In this document: piece by piece, positions 7,911 through 16,531 of the stretch
Layout of the letters: each line of letters begins with the position of its first letter
How positions within the stretch are numbered: position 1 is the stretch's first letter
Origin: Acidobacteriota bacterium
GTDB lineage: Bacteria > Acidobacteriota > Blastocatellia > Pyrinomonadales > Pyrinomonadaceae
Assembly (NCBI GenBank): GCA_003222975.1
Contig: QHXN01000017.1
Coordinates: 62,001 to 126,000, forward strand
Length of the DNA stretch: 64,000 bases
Direction of reading: 5' to 3'
Made by a program: the position numbers and the translations under genes
The notes under the pieces: model-generated
What the model was told of the DNA's origin: nothing
The model's input: only the letters and a program-made list of their open reading frames with translations
Database searches by the model: none

Positions 7911-9308
7911 TCAGTTGATGCCAAGTTCGTTGATGAGGCGGTGGAGGTAGGAGCGGCTGATGCCGAGGCGTCGGGCGGCGGCGACGCGGTTGCCGCCCTC
8001 GGCCTGCAAAGCGCCGGTGACCATGCGTCGGCGCATGGCGATGGTCGCGCCTTCGAGCGTCGTCTCGTCCGCGCCTTCGCTTGCGGGGGCCGCTGACGCG
8101 TGCGGCGCGCGCAGCATCTTGTCGGGCAGGAACTCGACGCCGAGCCGCGCGCCCTTCGTCAGCACGACCAGGCGCTCGACGAGGTTCTCAAGCTCGCGGA
8201 CGTTGCCGGGCCAGTCGTACTCCTGGAGGGCTTCGAGGAGCGCGGGGTCGAGTTCGGGCGTGGGCCGCGCGTGCTTCTCGGCGGCCTTCGCGGCGAAGTG
8301 AACGGCGAGGACGGGGATGTCCTCGCGTCGCTCGCGAAGGGGCGGCAGGTGGAGCGGCACGACGTTGAGGCGGTAGAAGAGGTCTTCGCGGAACTGACCT
8401 TCGCTCACCGCCCGTTCGAGGTCGCGGTTGGTGGCCGCGACGAGGCGGATGTCAACTTCGACGAGGCGGTTGCTGCCGACGCGCTCGAACTCGCGCCGCT
8501 CGATGACGCGCAGGAGCTTCACCTGCACCGCCGGCGTGAGTTCCCCGACCTCGTCGAGGAAGAGCGTGCCGCCGTCGGCCAGCTCGAAGCGCCCGACGCG
8601 GTCGGCCTTGGCGTCGGTGAACGCGCCGCGGACGTGGCCGAACAGCTCCGACTCGATGAGCTGTTCGGGGAGCGCCGCGCAACTGACGGCGACGAACGCT
8701 CGGTCGTGCCGCGCGCTCTCCTCGTGGATGGCGCGGGCGAGCACCTCCTTGCCCGTGCCGTTCTCGCCCGTGATGAGCACCGTCGCGTTCGTGTCGGCGA
8801 CGGCGCGCGCCTGCTTGAGCATGCGTTCGAGTGCCGCGCTCGCGCCGACGAAGCGACCGAAGCCGCGGAACATCTTCAGCTCCGAGCGAAGCCTCAGCAC
8901 CTCGCCTTCGAGACAGCGCACGCGCGCCGCCTGCGCGACGATGTGCGAGACCTCCTCCTCGTCGAAAGGCTTCTCGAAGAAGCCGTAAGCGCCGCGGCGT
9001 ATGGCTTCGAGCGCGGCCTGCTTGCTGCCGCTGCCCGTGACGACGACGACGGGCACGGCGGGGCGCTCGTTGCGCGCGGCGTCAACGACGGCCAGGCCCT
9101 CCTCGATGCCTTCGAGGTCGGGCGGCAGGTGGAGGTCGCAGATCACCACGTCAACGCGCTCGCGTCGCAGCAGCTCGATTGCGCTGTCGCGCGTCTCGGC
9201 TTCGAGGACGCGGTGGCGCTCGACGAGCGCCCAGTGGAGCTGCCGCCGCAGCAGGCGGTCGTCGTCAACCACCAGCACCGTCGTCTTCTGTTCCGCCTGT
9301 TCGGTCAT
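7911..9308 (-). CDS. Sigma54-dependent response regulator, PrsR-like (REC-AAA+-Fis)
   Basis: This 465-residue NtrC-family activator has three domains. A receiver (residues 10-130) carries VLVVDDD and phospho-acceptor D58 in VVICDLHLPP. An AAA+ domain (about 145-385) has Walker A GENGTGKE, Walker B GGTLFLDEVGEL and the arginine-finger region. A Fis-type HTH lies at the end (RVAAARRLGISRSYLHRL). The sigma54-contacting loop reads GAFTDA rather than the usual GAFTGA. The DLHLPPDLEG...EGL pattern in the receiver is characteristic of PrsR, the activator of PEP-CTERM/exosortase systems. No exosortase or PEP-CTERM gene is in this window. The partner kinase gene is directly upstream on the same strand. 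Confidence 0.9.
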   Translation of the reverse strand: MTEQAEQKTTVLVVDDDRLLRRQLHWALVERHRVLEAETRDSAIELLRRERVDVVICDLHLPPDLEGIEEGLAVVDAARNERPAVPVVVVTGSGSKQAALEAIRRGAYGFFEKPFDEEEVSHIVAQAARVRCLEGEVLRLRSELKMFRGFGRFVGASAALERMLKQARAVADTNATVLITGENGTGKEVLARAIHEESARHDRAFVAVSCAALPEQLIESELFGHVRGAFTDAKADRVGRFELADGGTLFLDEVGELTPAVQVKLLRVIERREFERVGSNRLVEVDIRLVAATNRDLERAVSEGQFREDLFYRLNVVPLHLPPLRERREDIPVLAVHFAAKAAEKHARPTPELDPALLEALQEYDWPGNVRELENLVERLVVLTKGARLGVEFLPDKMLRAPHASAAPASEGADETTLEGATIAMRRRMVTGALQAEGGNRVAAARRLGISRSYLHRLINELGIN

Positions 9309-9325
9309 TCGGGTTGGGTGGCAAA

Positions 9326-9406
9326 GGACAGTAGTGCGGGCGGAAACCTCGCGGGTGTTCTACCGTAGCGAGCAGACCCGCGAGGCTTCCGCCCGCGGGA
9401 CTGTCC
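9326..9406. repeat. Intergenic inverted repeat between kinase and activator genes
   Basis: Stem segments GGACAGT, GCGGGCGGAA and CCTCGCGGGT on the left are matched by their complements on the right (9379-9406), with a 19-nt loop. In the leftward transcript this hairpin would form just before the activator ATG at 9308. There is no U-run. Possible roles are attenuation, mRNA stability or simply an element of the repeat class. Confidence 0.8.
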
Positions 9407-9456
9407 CCGCAGTCCTCAAATGCGCAAACTTTTCTGTCTGGAAAAACTGAAAGGAA

Positions 9457-11475
9457 TCAGGCGGACGCGCGCGGCTCGCTCGCCTCGACCGTGGCAGCCG
9501 CCTTCTCCGGCTGCGCGCGCCGTTCGCCCGACTTGAACAGGCGGGATGGTAGCACGACGCGGAAGCGCGTGCCAACGCCCGTGCGCGACTCGACTTCGAG
9601 CCGCCCGCCGTGCGCCTCGACGACCTCGCGGCAGGTGAAGAGTCCGAGGCCGATGCCCTTCGTCTTCGTCGTCGAGAAGGGGCGGTACAGGCGCTCACGG
9701 ACGAACTCCTCGCTCATGCCTATTCCTGTGTCGGCGACGCTGAAGAAGACGAGGCCGCCTTCGAGTGCGCCGGCCTCGACCGTCAGTCGCCCGCCGACCG
9801 CGCCCATCGCTTCGAGCGCGTTGATGACCAGGTTCTCGAAGACGTTCTCGATGCGGCCCGGCTCGAACGTGGCGACCAGCGAGTCGGGCAGGCGCGCCTC
9901 GATCTCGTAGAGCGGGCGCGAAGGCTCGGCGACGGTTGAGAGCACGCGGCGCATCACAGGCACGAGGTCGGTCTCGCGCGCGGCCATGCGGTACTCGCCG
10001 CTCAGAGACTTCGCCGGCTCGCTGAGGCGCGCGACCGTGCGCTTCAACTTCTCGGTCGCCTCGCGCAAAGACTCGATGGCGTCGGCGCGGAACTCCTCGC
10101 GGTGGAACTGCCGCTCCATGTTGGCGACGAGCATCGAGAGTCCGGCGATGGCGTTCTTCAGGTCGTGCGAGATCATGGCCGAGATGCGGAGGAACGACTG
10201 GAACTGGCGCGACTCGGCCTCCTTCGCGATCAGCCCGCGCAGGCGTTCGGTCATCAGGTTTAAGCTCTCGGCGAGGTCTTGCGTCTCGCTGCTGGCGCTG
10301 ACCTCGATGCGATGGTCGAAGTCGCCCGCGGCGATGGCCGCCGCGCCGCGCGCGACGCGCTCGATGTCGTGCGTCGCGCGGCGCGCGACGGCGAGCAGCA
10401 GCGCGAGGGCCGCCAGCCCGGCGGCGAGCGCGAGCAGGCCGCCAAAGAGGCCGGAGCGGCGCACGGGGCCGGACGCCGACGTGTAGTCCTCGGCGACGGC
10501 GAGCGAGAGGTTCAAAGCGTCCACCTGCCGGAAGGCCGCGAGACGCCGGTCGCCGCCCGGCTCGTCGTAGAAGTCCGCGCCCGAAGCGCTCGACTTCATG
10601 CGCGCGGCCACGCCCGCGAAGTAGGGAAGCGCCGCCGCGACCGACTGGTGCGTGAACGCGCCGTTCGTGTGATAGACGACCGTGCCGGTCGCGTTGTCGA
10701 GCGCGACGACGACGGGCCGCGCGTTCGTCTGCGCGGACGCAGCCGCGGCGTCCCCCGGAGACGACGCGCCGACGCGCGCCGCGTCCGCCGACGCGGGCGC
10801 TTCCGTCTCGGCGGCGTCCTCGATGACGCCCTTCAGCCTGAACACGGCGACCACCGCGCCGACCGCGGGGCCTTCGGTCGGCGCGAAGACGGGGACGGTC
10901 ACGCGCCGCGCCGCACCGTATGACTCCTCGGTGACGGGCGAGCGCAGCGCCTCGGCCCGCGTGAGACTCCACACGCGGCTGTCGTAGCGCGCGTCGCTCG
11001 ACACGAAGTCCGAGGTTTGGAAGCTCGCCTCGTCGCCGGACGCCGCGCGCGCGTCCGGCACGCGGAACAGCGGGCCGCCCGAAGAGTCGAGGCAGGTGAC
11101 GGACTCAAGATACTCTCGGTTGTTTCTGAAGTAAGTGCCGAAGTGCGCCTGCACCTCGTCGGGAATCCCCCGCGCCGCGCCGCCCGCTGCTTGAGGGCCG
11201 CCCGCCTGCCGCGCGCCGCCCGTTTGCGCCGGCTGCGAGTCGCGCACGTACTCGCGCAACGAGTCGGCGCGCGCGAGTTCGAGCAGGCGGGCTTCGCGCG
11301 TCTCCAGCGTGCGCTCGATGCGGCGCGTGATGCGCGCCGCGCTCTCGTCGGCGCGCGCGCGCAGCAGCCCCTCGACGGCGCTCAAGCCGCTCCGGTAGTT
11401 GATGACGCTCACGAGGGCGAGCGGCGCGAAGGCGAGGGCGACGAAGACGAGCAGCAGCTTGTTTCTGAGGTTCAT
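9457..11475 (-). CDS. Membrane sensor histidine kinase, PrsK-like
   Basis: This 672-residue kinase starts at ATG 11475 (MNLRNKLLLVFVALAFAPLA), where the first membrane helix begins. A large extracytoplasmic sensor of about 290 residues is followed by a second helix (GLLALAAGLAALALLLAVA) and a HAMP domain. The dimerisation/phospho-acceptor helix contains AMISHDLKNAIAGLSML (His near residue 436). The ATPase domain has ENLVINALEAMG (N box), VADTGIGM (G1) and KGIGLGLFTCREVVEAHGG (G2). The HDLKN box and the spacing after it resemble PrsK of exosortase systems. The downstream activator at 7911-9308 is its likely partner. Confidence 0.9.
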   Translation of the reverse strand: MNLRNKLLLVFVALAFAPLALVSVINYRSGLSAVEGLLRARADESAARITRRIERTLETREARLLELARADSLREYVRDSQPAQTGGARQAGGPQAAGGAARGIPDEVQAHFGTYFRNNREYLESVTCLDSSGGPLFRVPDARAASGDEASFQTSDFVSSDARYDSRVWSLTRAEALRSPVTEESYGAARRVTVPVFAPTEGPAVGAVVAVFRLKGVIEDAAETEAPASADAARVGASSPGDAAAASAQTNARPVVVALDNATGTVVYHTNGAFTHQSVAAALPYFAGVAARMKSSASGADFYDEPGGDRRLAAFRQVDALNLSLAVAEDYTSASGPVRRSGLFGGLLALAAGLAALALLLAVARRATHDIERVARGAAAIAAGDFDHRIEVSASSETQDLAESLNLMTERLRGLIAKEAESRQFQSFLRISAMISHDLKNAIAGLSMLVANMERQFHREEFRADAIESLREATEKLKRTVARLSEPAKSLSGEYRMAARETDLVPVMRRVLSTVAEPSRPLYEIEARLPDSLVATFEPGRIENVFENLVINALEAMGAVGGRLTVEAGALEGGLVFFSVADTGIGMSEEFVRERLYRPFSTTKTKGIGLGLFTCREVVEAHGGRLEVESRTGVGTRFRVVLPSRLFKSGERRAQPEKAAATVEASEPRASA

Positions 11476-11495
11476 GACTGTCAACACCTGAGCGA

Positions 11496-11894
11496 TCAGT
11501 CTTCGACGACCGCGTCGGCCTCGACCTCGACGAGCCAGTCGGGTTCGATGAAGCGGACGACCTGCACGACCGTGCACGCGGGCCGCACGCCTGAGAAGAA
11601 CTCCCCGTGGACGCGCGCCACCGCCTCCCAGTCTTCGATGCGCGTGAGCAGGACGCGCGTGCGGACAACGTCCGTCAGCCCCGCGCCCAAACTTTCGAGT
11701 GCGCGCGCGACGATCTCGAAGCAGCGCCGCGCCTGCGCCGCGGCGTCGCCCGGCGCGAACGTGCGCCCTTCCCCGTCGAGCGGCGCTGTGCCCGCGACCG
11801 CGACGAAGTTGCCCGCGCGCAACGCGCGCGAGATGCCGATGACCGGCTCGTAGGGCGAGCCGCTAGAGACTCTTTGCCGCGTACCGTCCGGCAC
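11496..11894 (-). CDS. RidA/YjgF family protein
   Basis: A 132-residue member of the trimeric RidA superfamily, whose archetype hydrolyses reactive enamine/imine intermediates from PLP enzymes. The family patterns VAVAGTAPLD, ARCFEIVARALESLGAGL, VVRTRVLLT and a C-terminal RPACTVVQVVRF are visible; the Arg of RPACTVV is the substrate carboxylate-binding position. The start is GTG 11894, preceded by AGAGGA at good spacing. It ends 20 nt before the kinase start and could be co-transcribed with it. Which RidA subgroup it belongs to cannot be decided by eye. Confidence 0.9.
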   Translation of the reverse strand: MPDGTRQRVSSGSPYEPVIGISRALRAGNFVAVAGTAPLDGEGRTFAPGDAAAQARRCFEIVARALESLGAGLTDVVRTRVLLTRIEDWEAVARVHGEFFSGVRPACTVVQVVRFIEPDWLVEVEADAVVED

Positions 11895-11938
11895 GGTCTT
11901 CCTCTTATCTCGTCAGTCGAGCGTCATGGCGATGGGCC

Positions 11939-12004
11939 GTTAACTACAGAGGCACAGCTAAGAACAATTGATGAAAGCTGTGTCTCTTTGCCTCTGTAGT
12001 TAAC
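11939..12004. repeat. Intergenic inverted repeat (ACAGAGGC type)
   Basis: GTTAACTACAGAGGC at the left end is matched by GCCTCTGTAGTTAAC at the right. An inner ACAGCT/AGCTGT pair is displaced by an 8-nt insertion in the right arm. Wording is related to the repeat at 3025-3118. Lies between ridA and the OsmC gene. Confidence 0.8.
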
Positions 12005-12011
12005 ATCTGTA

Positions 12012-12437
12012 TCAACCTTCGAGCCGCGCCTCCATCGTGATGTCCGCCTTGAGCAGGCGCGAGACGGGGCAGCCGGCCTTGGCGTTGTTCGCGGCGGTCT
12101 CGAAGGCCGCGCGGTCGCCGCCTGCGACGCGGGCCGTCACGTCGAGGTGGACTTTAGTGATGGTGAAACCGGCGTCGGTCTTCTCCAGAGTCACCTCGGC
12201 GGTCGTGTTGATGCCCTCGGCACGCATGCCGGCGTCTTCGAGCTGCTTCGACAGCGCCATCGTGAAGCAGCCGGCGTGCGCGGCGGCGATGAGTTCTTCG
12301 GGGTTCGTGCCCGCGCCCGACTCGAAGCGCGTGCCGAAAGAATACTGCGCGCCATTGAGCACGCCGCTCTCGGTCGAGACCGTGCCCTTGCCGTCCCTCA
12401 GACCGCCCTGCCAGATCGCCGAACCTTTTCTCTTCAT
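12012..12437 (-). CDS. OsmC/Ohr-family peroxiredoxin
   Basis: A 141-residue OsmC-like protein. OsmC enzymes reduce organic hydroperoxides with two cysteines that sit on facing helices. Both are present here: [11 protein letters not shown] and [12 protein letters not shown]. The N-terminal [14 protein letters not shown] helix and SGAGTNPEE are typical of the OsmC branch. A strong AGGAG ribosome site precedes the ATG. It fits a small oxidative-stress gene set in the window that also includes PrxQ and a YggX-like protein. Confidence 0.92.
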   Translation of the reverse strand: MKRKGSAIWQGGLRDGKGTVSTESGVLNGAQYSFGTRFESGAGTNPEELIAAAHAGCFTMALSKQLEDAGMRAEGINTTAEVTLEKTDAGFTITKVHLDVTARVAGGDRAAFETAANNAKAGCPVSRLLKADITMEARLEG

Positions 12438-12533
12438 GTCTCTCTTCTCCTTTTTATTCCAGATTGATTTTATCTCGAACTGAATGTGACGTAACTCGCG
12501 GGGCCGAATTTTATACGCCGCGGCGACGCCGGG

Positions 12534-13415
12534 CTAGACGCGCTCGCGCCCGAACTCCGCGAGGAGCGGGCCGATGCGCTCGATGACGGCGTCGTGCGCC
12601 GCGCCGTTCGAGGCGACGAGGCCGTTGCGGTTCAGAACGTCGGGCGAGTTGTACGCCATCGGCTCGCCCCAGAGGTCTGTCATGCGCCCGCCCGCTTCCG
12701 CCAAGACCGCTTCGGGCGCGCACGTGTCCCACTGCTTCGTCTTCGGCGAGAGGTGTATGTAGAGGTCTGCCTGCCGCTCGACCAGCAGGCCCACCTTGAT
12801 GCCGACCGAGTGGCTTTTGACCTCCGCGCGGACGCCGAGCGCGCGCACCAGGGCGTCCATGCGCGGGCCGCGGTGCGAGCGGCTCTCGGCCAGGCGCATG
12901 CGAGAAAGCTCTCGCTCGCCTGTGACGCGCAGGCGCTCGGCCCGCGCCTGCTTCCCCGCCTCCGAGGTGGGCCGAAGGACCCACGCGCCGTGGCCGCGTG
13001 CGGCCCAGTAGAGCACGTCGGTCGCGGGCGCGTAGAGGACGCCGAGGGCGCTGCGGCCCGCGACCGAGAGGCCGATCTGCACGGCGAAGTCGCCCGTGCC
13101 CGCGATGAAGCCCTTCGTGCCGTCGAGCGGGTCAACCATCCACACGCGCTCGCGGCTCAGACGCCGCTCCGTGTCAACCGACTCCTCCGCCAGCACGCCG
13201 TCTTCGGGGAATGCCTTGCACAAATGCCGCACGATCATCTCGTTGAGCGCGCGGTCGGCCTGCGTCACAGGCTCGTCGAACTCCTCCTTGTGCTCGACGC
13301 GCAGGGGCTTCCCGTAAAACTGGAGCGCCGCCTCGCCCGCGCGCCGCGCCAACTCCACGGCCACGCGCAGCTCCCGCTCGTACACACCACTTGTCACTTC
13401 TATTAACGCCGCCAT
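12534..13415 (-). CDS. Inositol monophosphatase-family phosphatase, CysQ-like
   Basis: A 293-residue Mg-dependent phosphatase of the IMPase/FBPase superfamily. Visible metal-site motifs are LAEESVD (Glu), WMVDPLDGTKGFIAGTGDF (the DPLDGT signature) and KTKQWDTCAPEAVLAEAGG (the second signature, WDxxAxxxxxxxxGG). DPLDGTKGF with a following Lys-Gly-Phe is the form seen in CysQ, the 3'(2'),5'-bisphosphate nucleotidase that removes PAP during sulfate assimilation. Inositol monophosphatase activity remains possible. An inverted repeat lies directly upstream of the ATG. Confidence 0.87.
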   Translation of the reverse strand: MAALIEVTSGVYERELRVAVELARRAGEAALQFYGKPLRVEHKEEFDEPVTQADRALNEMIVRHLCKAFPEDGVLAEESVDTERRLSRERVWMVDPLDGTKGFIAGTGDFAVQIGLSVAGRSALGVLYAPATDVLYWAARGHGAWVLRPTSEAGKQARAERLRVTGERELSRMRLAESRSHRGPRMDALVRALGVRAEVKSHSVGIKVGLLVERQADLYIHLSPKTKQWDTCAPEAVLAEAGGRMTDLWGEPMAYNSPDVLNRNGLVASNGAAHDAVIERIGPLLAEFGRERV

Positions 13416-13425
13416 GAGCTTTATG

Positions 13426-13511
13426 AAATGATGAATGCTGAATGATGAATGCGGAATGAAGAAGGGCCTGCCGCTTTCAATTCATCATTCCGCATTCCGC
13501 ATTCATCATTT
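13426..13511. repeat. Heptamer inverted repeat, GATGAAT/GCGGAAT family
   Basis: Left arm of GATGAAT, GCTGAAT and GCGGAAT words, right arm its inverse complement, ending ATTCATCATTT. It lies between the decarboxylase and CysQ-like genes. The same words recur at 16430-16520 and 55342-55427. Confidence 0.9.
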
Positions 13512-13534
13512 TTCGTCCTGTCCATCCATGTTAA

Positions 13535-15202
13535 TTATTCCTTCTCTACTTCTCGCGCCGCCCGGCGCACCTCGTCGAGCGTGACGCGCAGGTCGCGGCG
13601 CGTCGTGCGGAAGTTCGTGATTGAGGCGCGCAGGGCGAAGCGACCGCGCAGGGTCGCGTTCGACACGTAAGCCACGCCGCCGCGCTGCACGCGCTGCATG
13701 ACGCGCGCGTTCAGTTCGTCGAGCCGCTCGCCCGCGCGCTCGCGCTCCTCTTCGTCCCTCGCTTCCTCAAGTTCGCGGCGCGCGCGCGCCGTGACGTAGC
13801 GGAAACAGCAGATGCCGAGCGCGACGGGCGCGAGCAGCTCGAAGTCTTCCGCGGCGCTGACGAGTCCGGCCAGGTAGTCGGCGAGCGCGCAGTCCTCGGC
13901 GATTGACGCCGCGATGCGCCGCGCGCCGTAGTAGCGCAACATCGCCCAAACTTTCAGGGCGCGGAACGGGCGCGAAAGCTCGACGCCGTAGTCCCAGAAG
14001 GCGAACGCCTCGTCCTCCTGCCGCTCGAAGACCTTGATGTAGCCCTCCTCCGTTTCGGCGAAGGCCGCGCGTGCACTCTCAGGCTCGCGGAAAAGGAGGC
14101 AGCCGCAGTCGAGCGGCGCGTAGAGCCACTTGTGCGGGTCGAGCGAGACCGAGTCGGCCTCCGTCAGACCGTCGAAGAGGGCGCGTTTGCCTTCGACCGA
14201 CGCGGCGAGCGCGCCGTAGGCCCCATCAACGTGGAACCAGAGATTGCGCTCGCGCGCGACGCGTGCGACTTCGCGGAGCGGGTCAACCGCGCCCGTCGAG
14301 ACTGTGCCCGCGCTCGCCGCGACGCAGAAGGGGCGCAGCCCCGCTGCCTTGTCCGCCTCGATTCGCTCGCGGAGCGCGCGCATGTCCATGCGAAACCGCT
14401 CGTCGGAAGGGACGACGCGCACGTGCTCGCGCCCGATGCCGAGTATGTCGGCTGCCTTCGGTATCGAGAGGTGAATCTGGTCGGAGGCATAGACGGTCGC
14501 CGGCGCGCCCGCGTTCCACAGCCCTTCGCGCGAAGGATCATGCGCGACGCCGCGTGAAGTGTCTCGCGTGCCGCCGCGCGAAGCGTCTTGCGCGACGCCG
14601 TGCGTGGCCTCGCGCGAGTGCGCGCGGTGCGCGACGAACAGCGCGTCGAGGTTCGCCATCGAGCCGCCGCTCGTCAGGAGTCCTCCGCAAGTTTCGTTAA
14701 CGCCCGCGCCCGCAAACCCGATCAACTCGGCGAGCCAGCGCACCGTCGTGCGCTCGACCGCGGTCGCCGCGGGCGCGGAGCGCCACGAGGTGACGTTCAC
14801 GTTGAGCGCGGCGGCGAGCAGAGAGGCCAGCGCGCCCGCGGGCGCTGAAGGCGAGGCGATGTAGCCGAACATGCGCGGGTGTCCGTTCTGCCGGCTGTGC
14901 CGGATGACCTCGCGACAGTCTCGCTCTAAGCTTTCGAGTTCGCACCCTTCGGCGGGCAGGGGCAGGTTGAAGATTTCGGCGAGCCGTGCGGCAGAGGTGT
15001 CGGGGAAGACCGGGAGCGCGGAGGGCGAGCTGATGTAGTCCAACGTCAGGTCGTAGAAGGCGCGCGCCAGACTGTGCAGCTCTTCCGGCGGCAGGTCGAG
15101 CGATGCGGCGCGCATCTCGTCTGACGATTCGACGGCTCCGGTCGTCGCCCCGTCGCGCCCGCCGCCGAGCATATCTTCGCCGCCCTGTTCGTGCGTGCTC
15201 AT
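13535..15202 (-). CDS. PLP-dependent amino acid decarboxylase (group II)
   Basis: A 555-residue enzyme of the aromatic-L-amino-acid/glutamate decarboxylase family. The PLP-binding lysine is in SVSLDPHKWLYAPLDCGC near residue 357. CVAASAGTVSTGAVDPL and WFHVDGAYGA (the Asp that contacts the pyridine nitrogen) are also present. The N-terminal half shows the family's HPRMFGYIASPSAPAGALAS substrate-entry region. The substrate cannot be fixed by eye. An Arg/Asp/Ser-rich segment near residue 205-230 (repeats of DASRG/DTSRG/DPSRE) interrupts the conserved region and looks like a slippage-generated insertion. The start ATG 15202 has a weak ribosome site. Confidence 0.88.
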   Translation of the reverse strand: MSTHEQGGEDMLGGGRDGATTGAVESSDEMRAASLDLPPEELHSLARAFYDLTLDYISSPSALPVFPDTSAARLAEIFNLPLPAEGCELESLERDCREVIRHSRQNGHPRMFGYIASPSAPAGALASLLAAALNVNVTSWRSAPAATAVERTTVRWLAELIGFAGAGVNETCGGLLTSGGSMANLDALFVAHRAHSREATHGVAQDASRGGTRDTSRGVAHDPSREGLWNAGAPATVYASDQIHLSIPKAADILGIGREHVRVVPSDERFRMDMRALRERIEADKAAGLRPFCVAASAGTVSTGAVDPLREVARVARERNLWFHVDGAYGALAASVEGKRALFDGLTEADSVSLDPHKWLYAPLDCGCLLFREPESARAAFAETEEGYIKVFERQEDEAFAFWDYGVELSRPFRALKVWAMLRYYGARRIAASIAEDCALADYLAGLVSAAEDFELLAPVALGICCFRYVTARARRELEEARDEEERERAGERLDELNARVMQRVQRGGVAYVSNATLRGRFALRASITNFRTTRRDLRVTLDEVRRAAREVEKE

Positions 15203-15268
15203 TTTTCTTCAACCCTATCACAACGCCTCCGCTCAGTTGAAGTGATGACGGATGAAAGGTGCGCGCTG

Positions 15269-15277
15269 TGCTAAACT
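15269..15277 (+). promoter_or_regulatory. Possible extended -10 promoter for the aldo/keto reductase gene
   Basis: TGCTAAACT provides a TG-extended -10 box (TAAACT at 15272-15277) 40 nt before the chosen start at 15318. GCGCG half-sites flank it on both sides. No convincing -35 box. Confidence 0.3.
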
Positions 15278-15317
15278 GCGCGCGAATTTCAGCCGACAAA
15301 ACGGGAGGTGCGAGGGG

Positions 15318-16442
15318 ATGACTTTGCAGGGCCACGCCACGACCGAAGGCACGCGACGCTTCAGCGAGCGCTTCCGCGGCGTCGCCGCCGAGGGGCACTT
15401 CCGCTTCGAGCAGAACCTCTGGCTCTCTTCAATCGGCGGCGGCACATATCTCGGCCACTGGGACGAGGAGACCGACCGCGCCTACGCGGACGCGATCAAT
15501 CGCGCCGTCGAGCTGGGCGCGAACGTCATAGACACCGCGGTCAACTACCGCTTCCAGCGCAGCGAGCGCTCGATTGCGGAGGCGCTCAGCCGCCTCGACG
15601 CCGAAGGCTTCGCGCGCGAAGAGCTGGTCGTCTGCACGAAGGGCGGCTACCTCCCCTTCGACTCCCGACCGCCCGCGGGCCAGGAGGGCGTGCGCGCTTA
15701 CGTCGAGGAGACGTTCGTGCGCCCCGGCGTCATCCGTTTGGAGGACATCGTCGCCGGGAGCCACTGCATGACCCCGCGTTACCTCTCGCACCAGGTCGCG
15801 CAGTCTCTCGGCAACCTCGGCCTTGAGACGGTTGACGTGTACTACGTCCACAACCCGGAGGCGCAGCTCCAGGCCGTCCCGCGCGAGGAGTTCGAGCGAC
15901 GCCTGCGCGCGGCCTTCGAGCAGTTGGAGCGCGAGCGCGCGCAGGGGCGCATCAGGTTCTACGGCGTGGCGACGTGGAATGGCTTCCGCGTCGCCGCAGG
16001 CGCGCGCGGGCATCACAAGCTCGAACGCATGTTCGAGCTTGCGCGCGAGGCGGGCGGCGACTCGCACGGCTTCCGCTTCGTGCAGCTACCCTTCAACCTC
16101 GCGATGCCCGAAGCGCTCACCGCGGACAATCAATCCTATGAGGGCGCTCACGTCTCGCTGCTCGAAGCGGCGAAGGCGCTCGGCGTCACCGTGGTCGCCA
16201 GTGCCTCGATACTTCAGGGCAAGATCGCCTCAGACCTGCCGGAACACATACGCGAGCCGCTCGGCTCGCTCTCGACCGACGCGCAGACCGCCATCCAGTT
16301 CGTGCGCTCCACGCCCGGCGTCACCACGGCGCTCGTCGGCATGAGCCACCGCGCGCACGTCGAAGAGAACCTCCGGCTCGCGCGCGTCTCGCCCGCCTCG
16401 GCGGAAGACTACAGTCGTCTGTTCACAGGAAATGATGAATGA
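15318..16442 (+). CDS. Aldo/keto reductase family protein
   Basis: A 374-residue NAD(P)H-dependent oxidoreductase with a TIM-barrel fold. The catalytic set is visible: Asp and Tyr in VIDTAVNYR, Lys in VVCTKGGY and His in DVYYVHNPE. Cofactor-binding patterns occur near the end (GVTTALVGMSHRAHVEENL). The start at ATG 15318 is supported by GGGAGG nine bases upstream; the frame is open further upstream but without a ribosome site. The stop codon and the last codons (Asn-Asp-Glu-stop) come from the left end of the repeat at 16430. The substrate is unknown. Confidence 0.88.
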   Translation: MTLQGHATTEGTRRFSERFRGVAAEGHFRFEQNLWLSSIGGGTYLGHWDEETDRAYADAINRAVELGANVIDTAVNYRFQRSERSIAEALSRLDAEGFAREELVVCTKGGYLPFDSRPPAGQEGVRAYVEETFVRPGVIRLEDIVAGSHCMTPRYLSHQVAQSLGNLGLETVDVYYVHNPEAQLQAVPREEFERRLRAAFEQLERERAQGRIRFYGVATWNGFRVAAGARGHHKLERMFELAREAGGDSHGFRFVQLPFNLAMPEALTADNQSYEGAHVSLLEAAKALGVTVVASASILQGKIASDLPEHIREPLGSLSTDAQTAIQFVRSTPGVTTALVGMSHRAHVEENLRLARVSPASAEDYSRLFTGNDE

Positions 16443-16520
16443 TGAATGCGGAATGATGAATGCGATGAGGCTTGCCGCCCTGCTTTTCATTCATCATTCA
16501 TCACTCCGCATTCATCATTT
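16430..16520. repeat. Heptamer inverted repeat, GATGAAT/GCGGAAT family
   Basis: Arms AAATGATGAATGATGAATGC... and its inverse complement ending GCATTCATCATTT flank a 25-nt loop. The left end forms the last codons and stop of the aldo/keto reductase gene. The right end stops 2 nt before the ribosome site of the DUF962 gene. Confidence 0.92.
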
Positions 16521-16531
16521 CGGAGGAGCAC

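Noticed and set aside
9420-9456. Sigma54 promoter before the activator gene
   Set aside because: Leftward AGACAGAAAAGTTTGC lacks the TGGC block and correct spacing.
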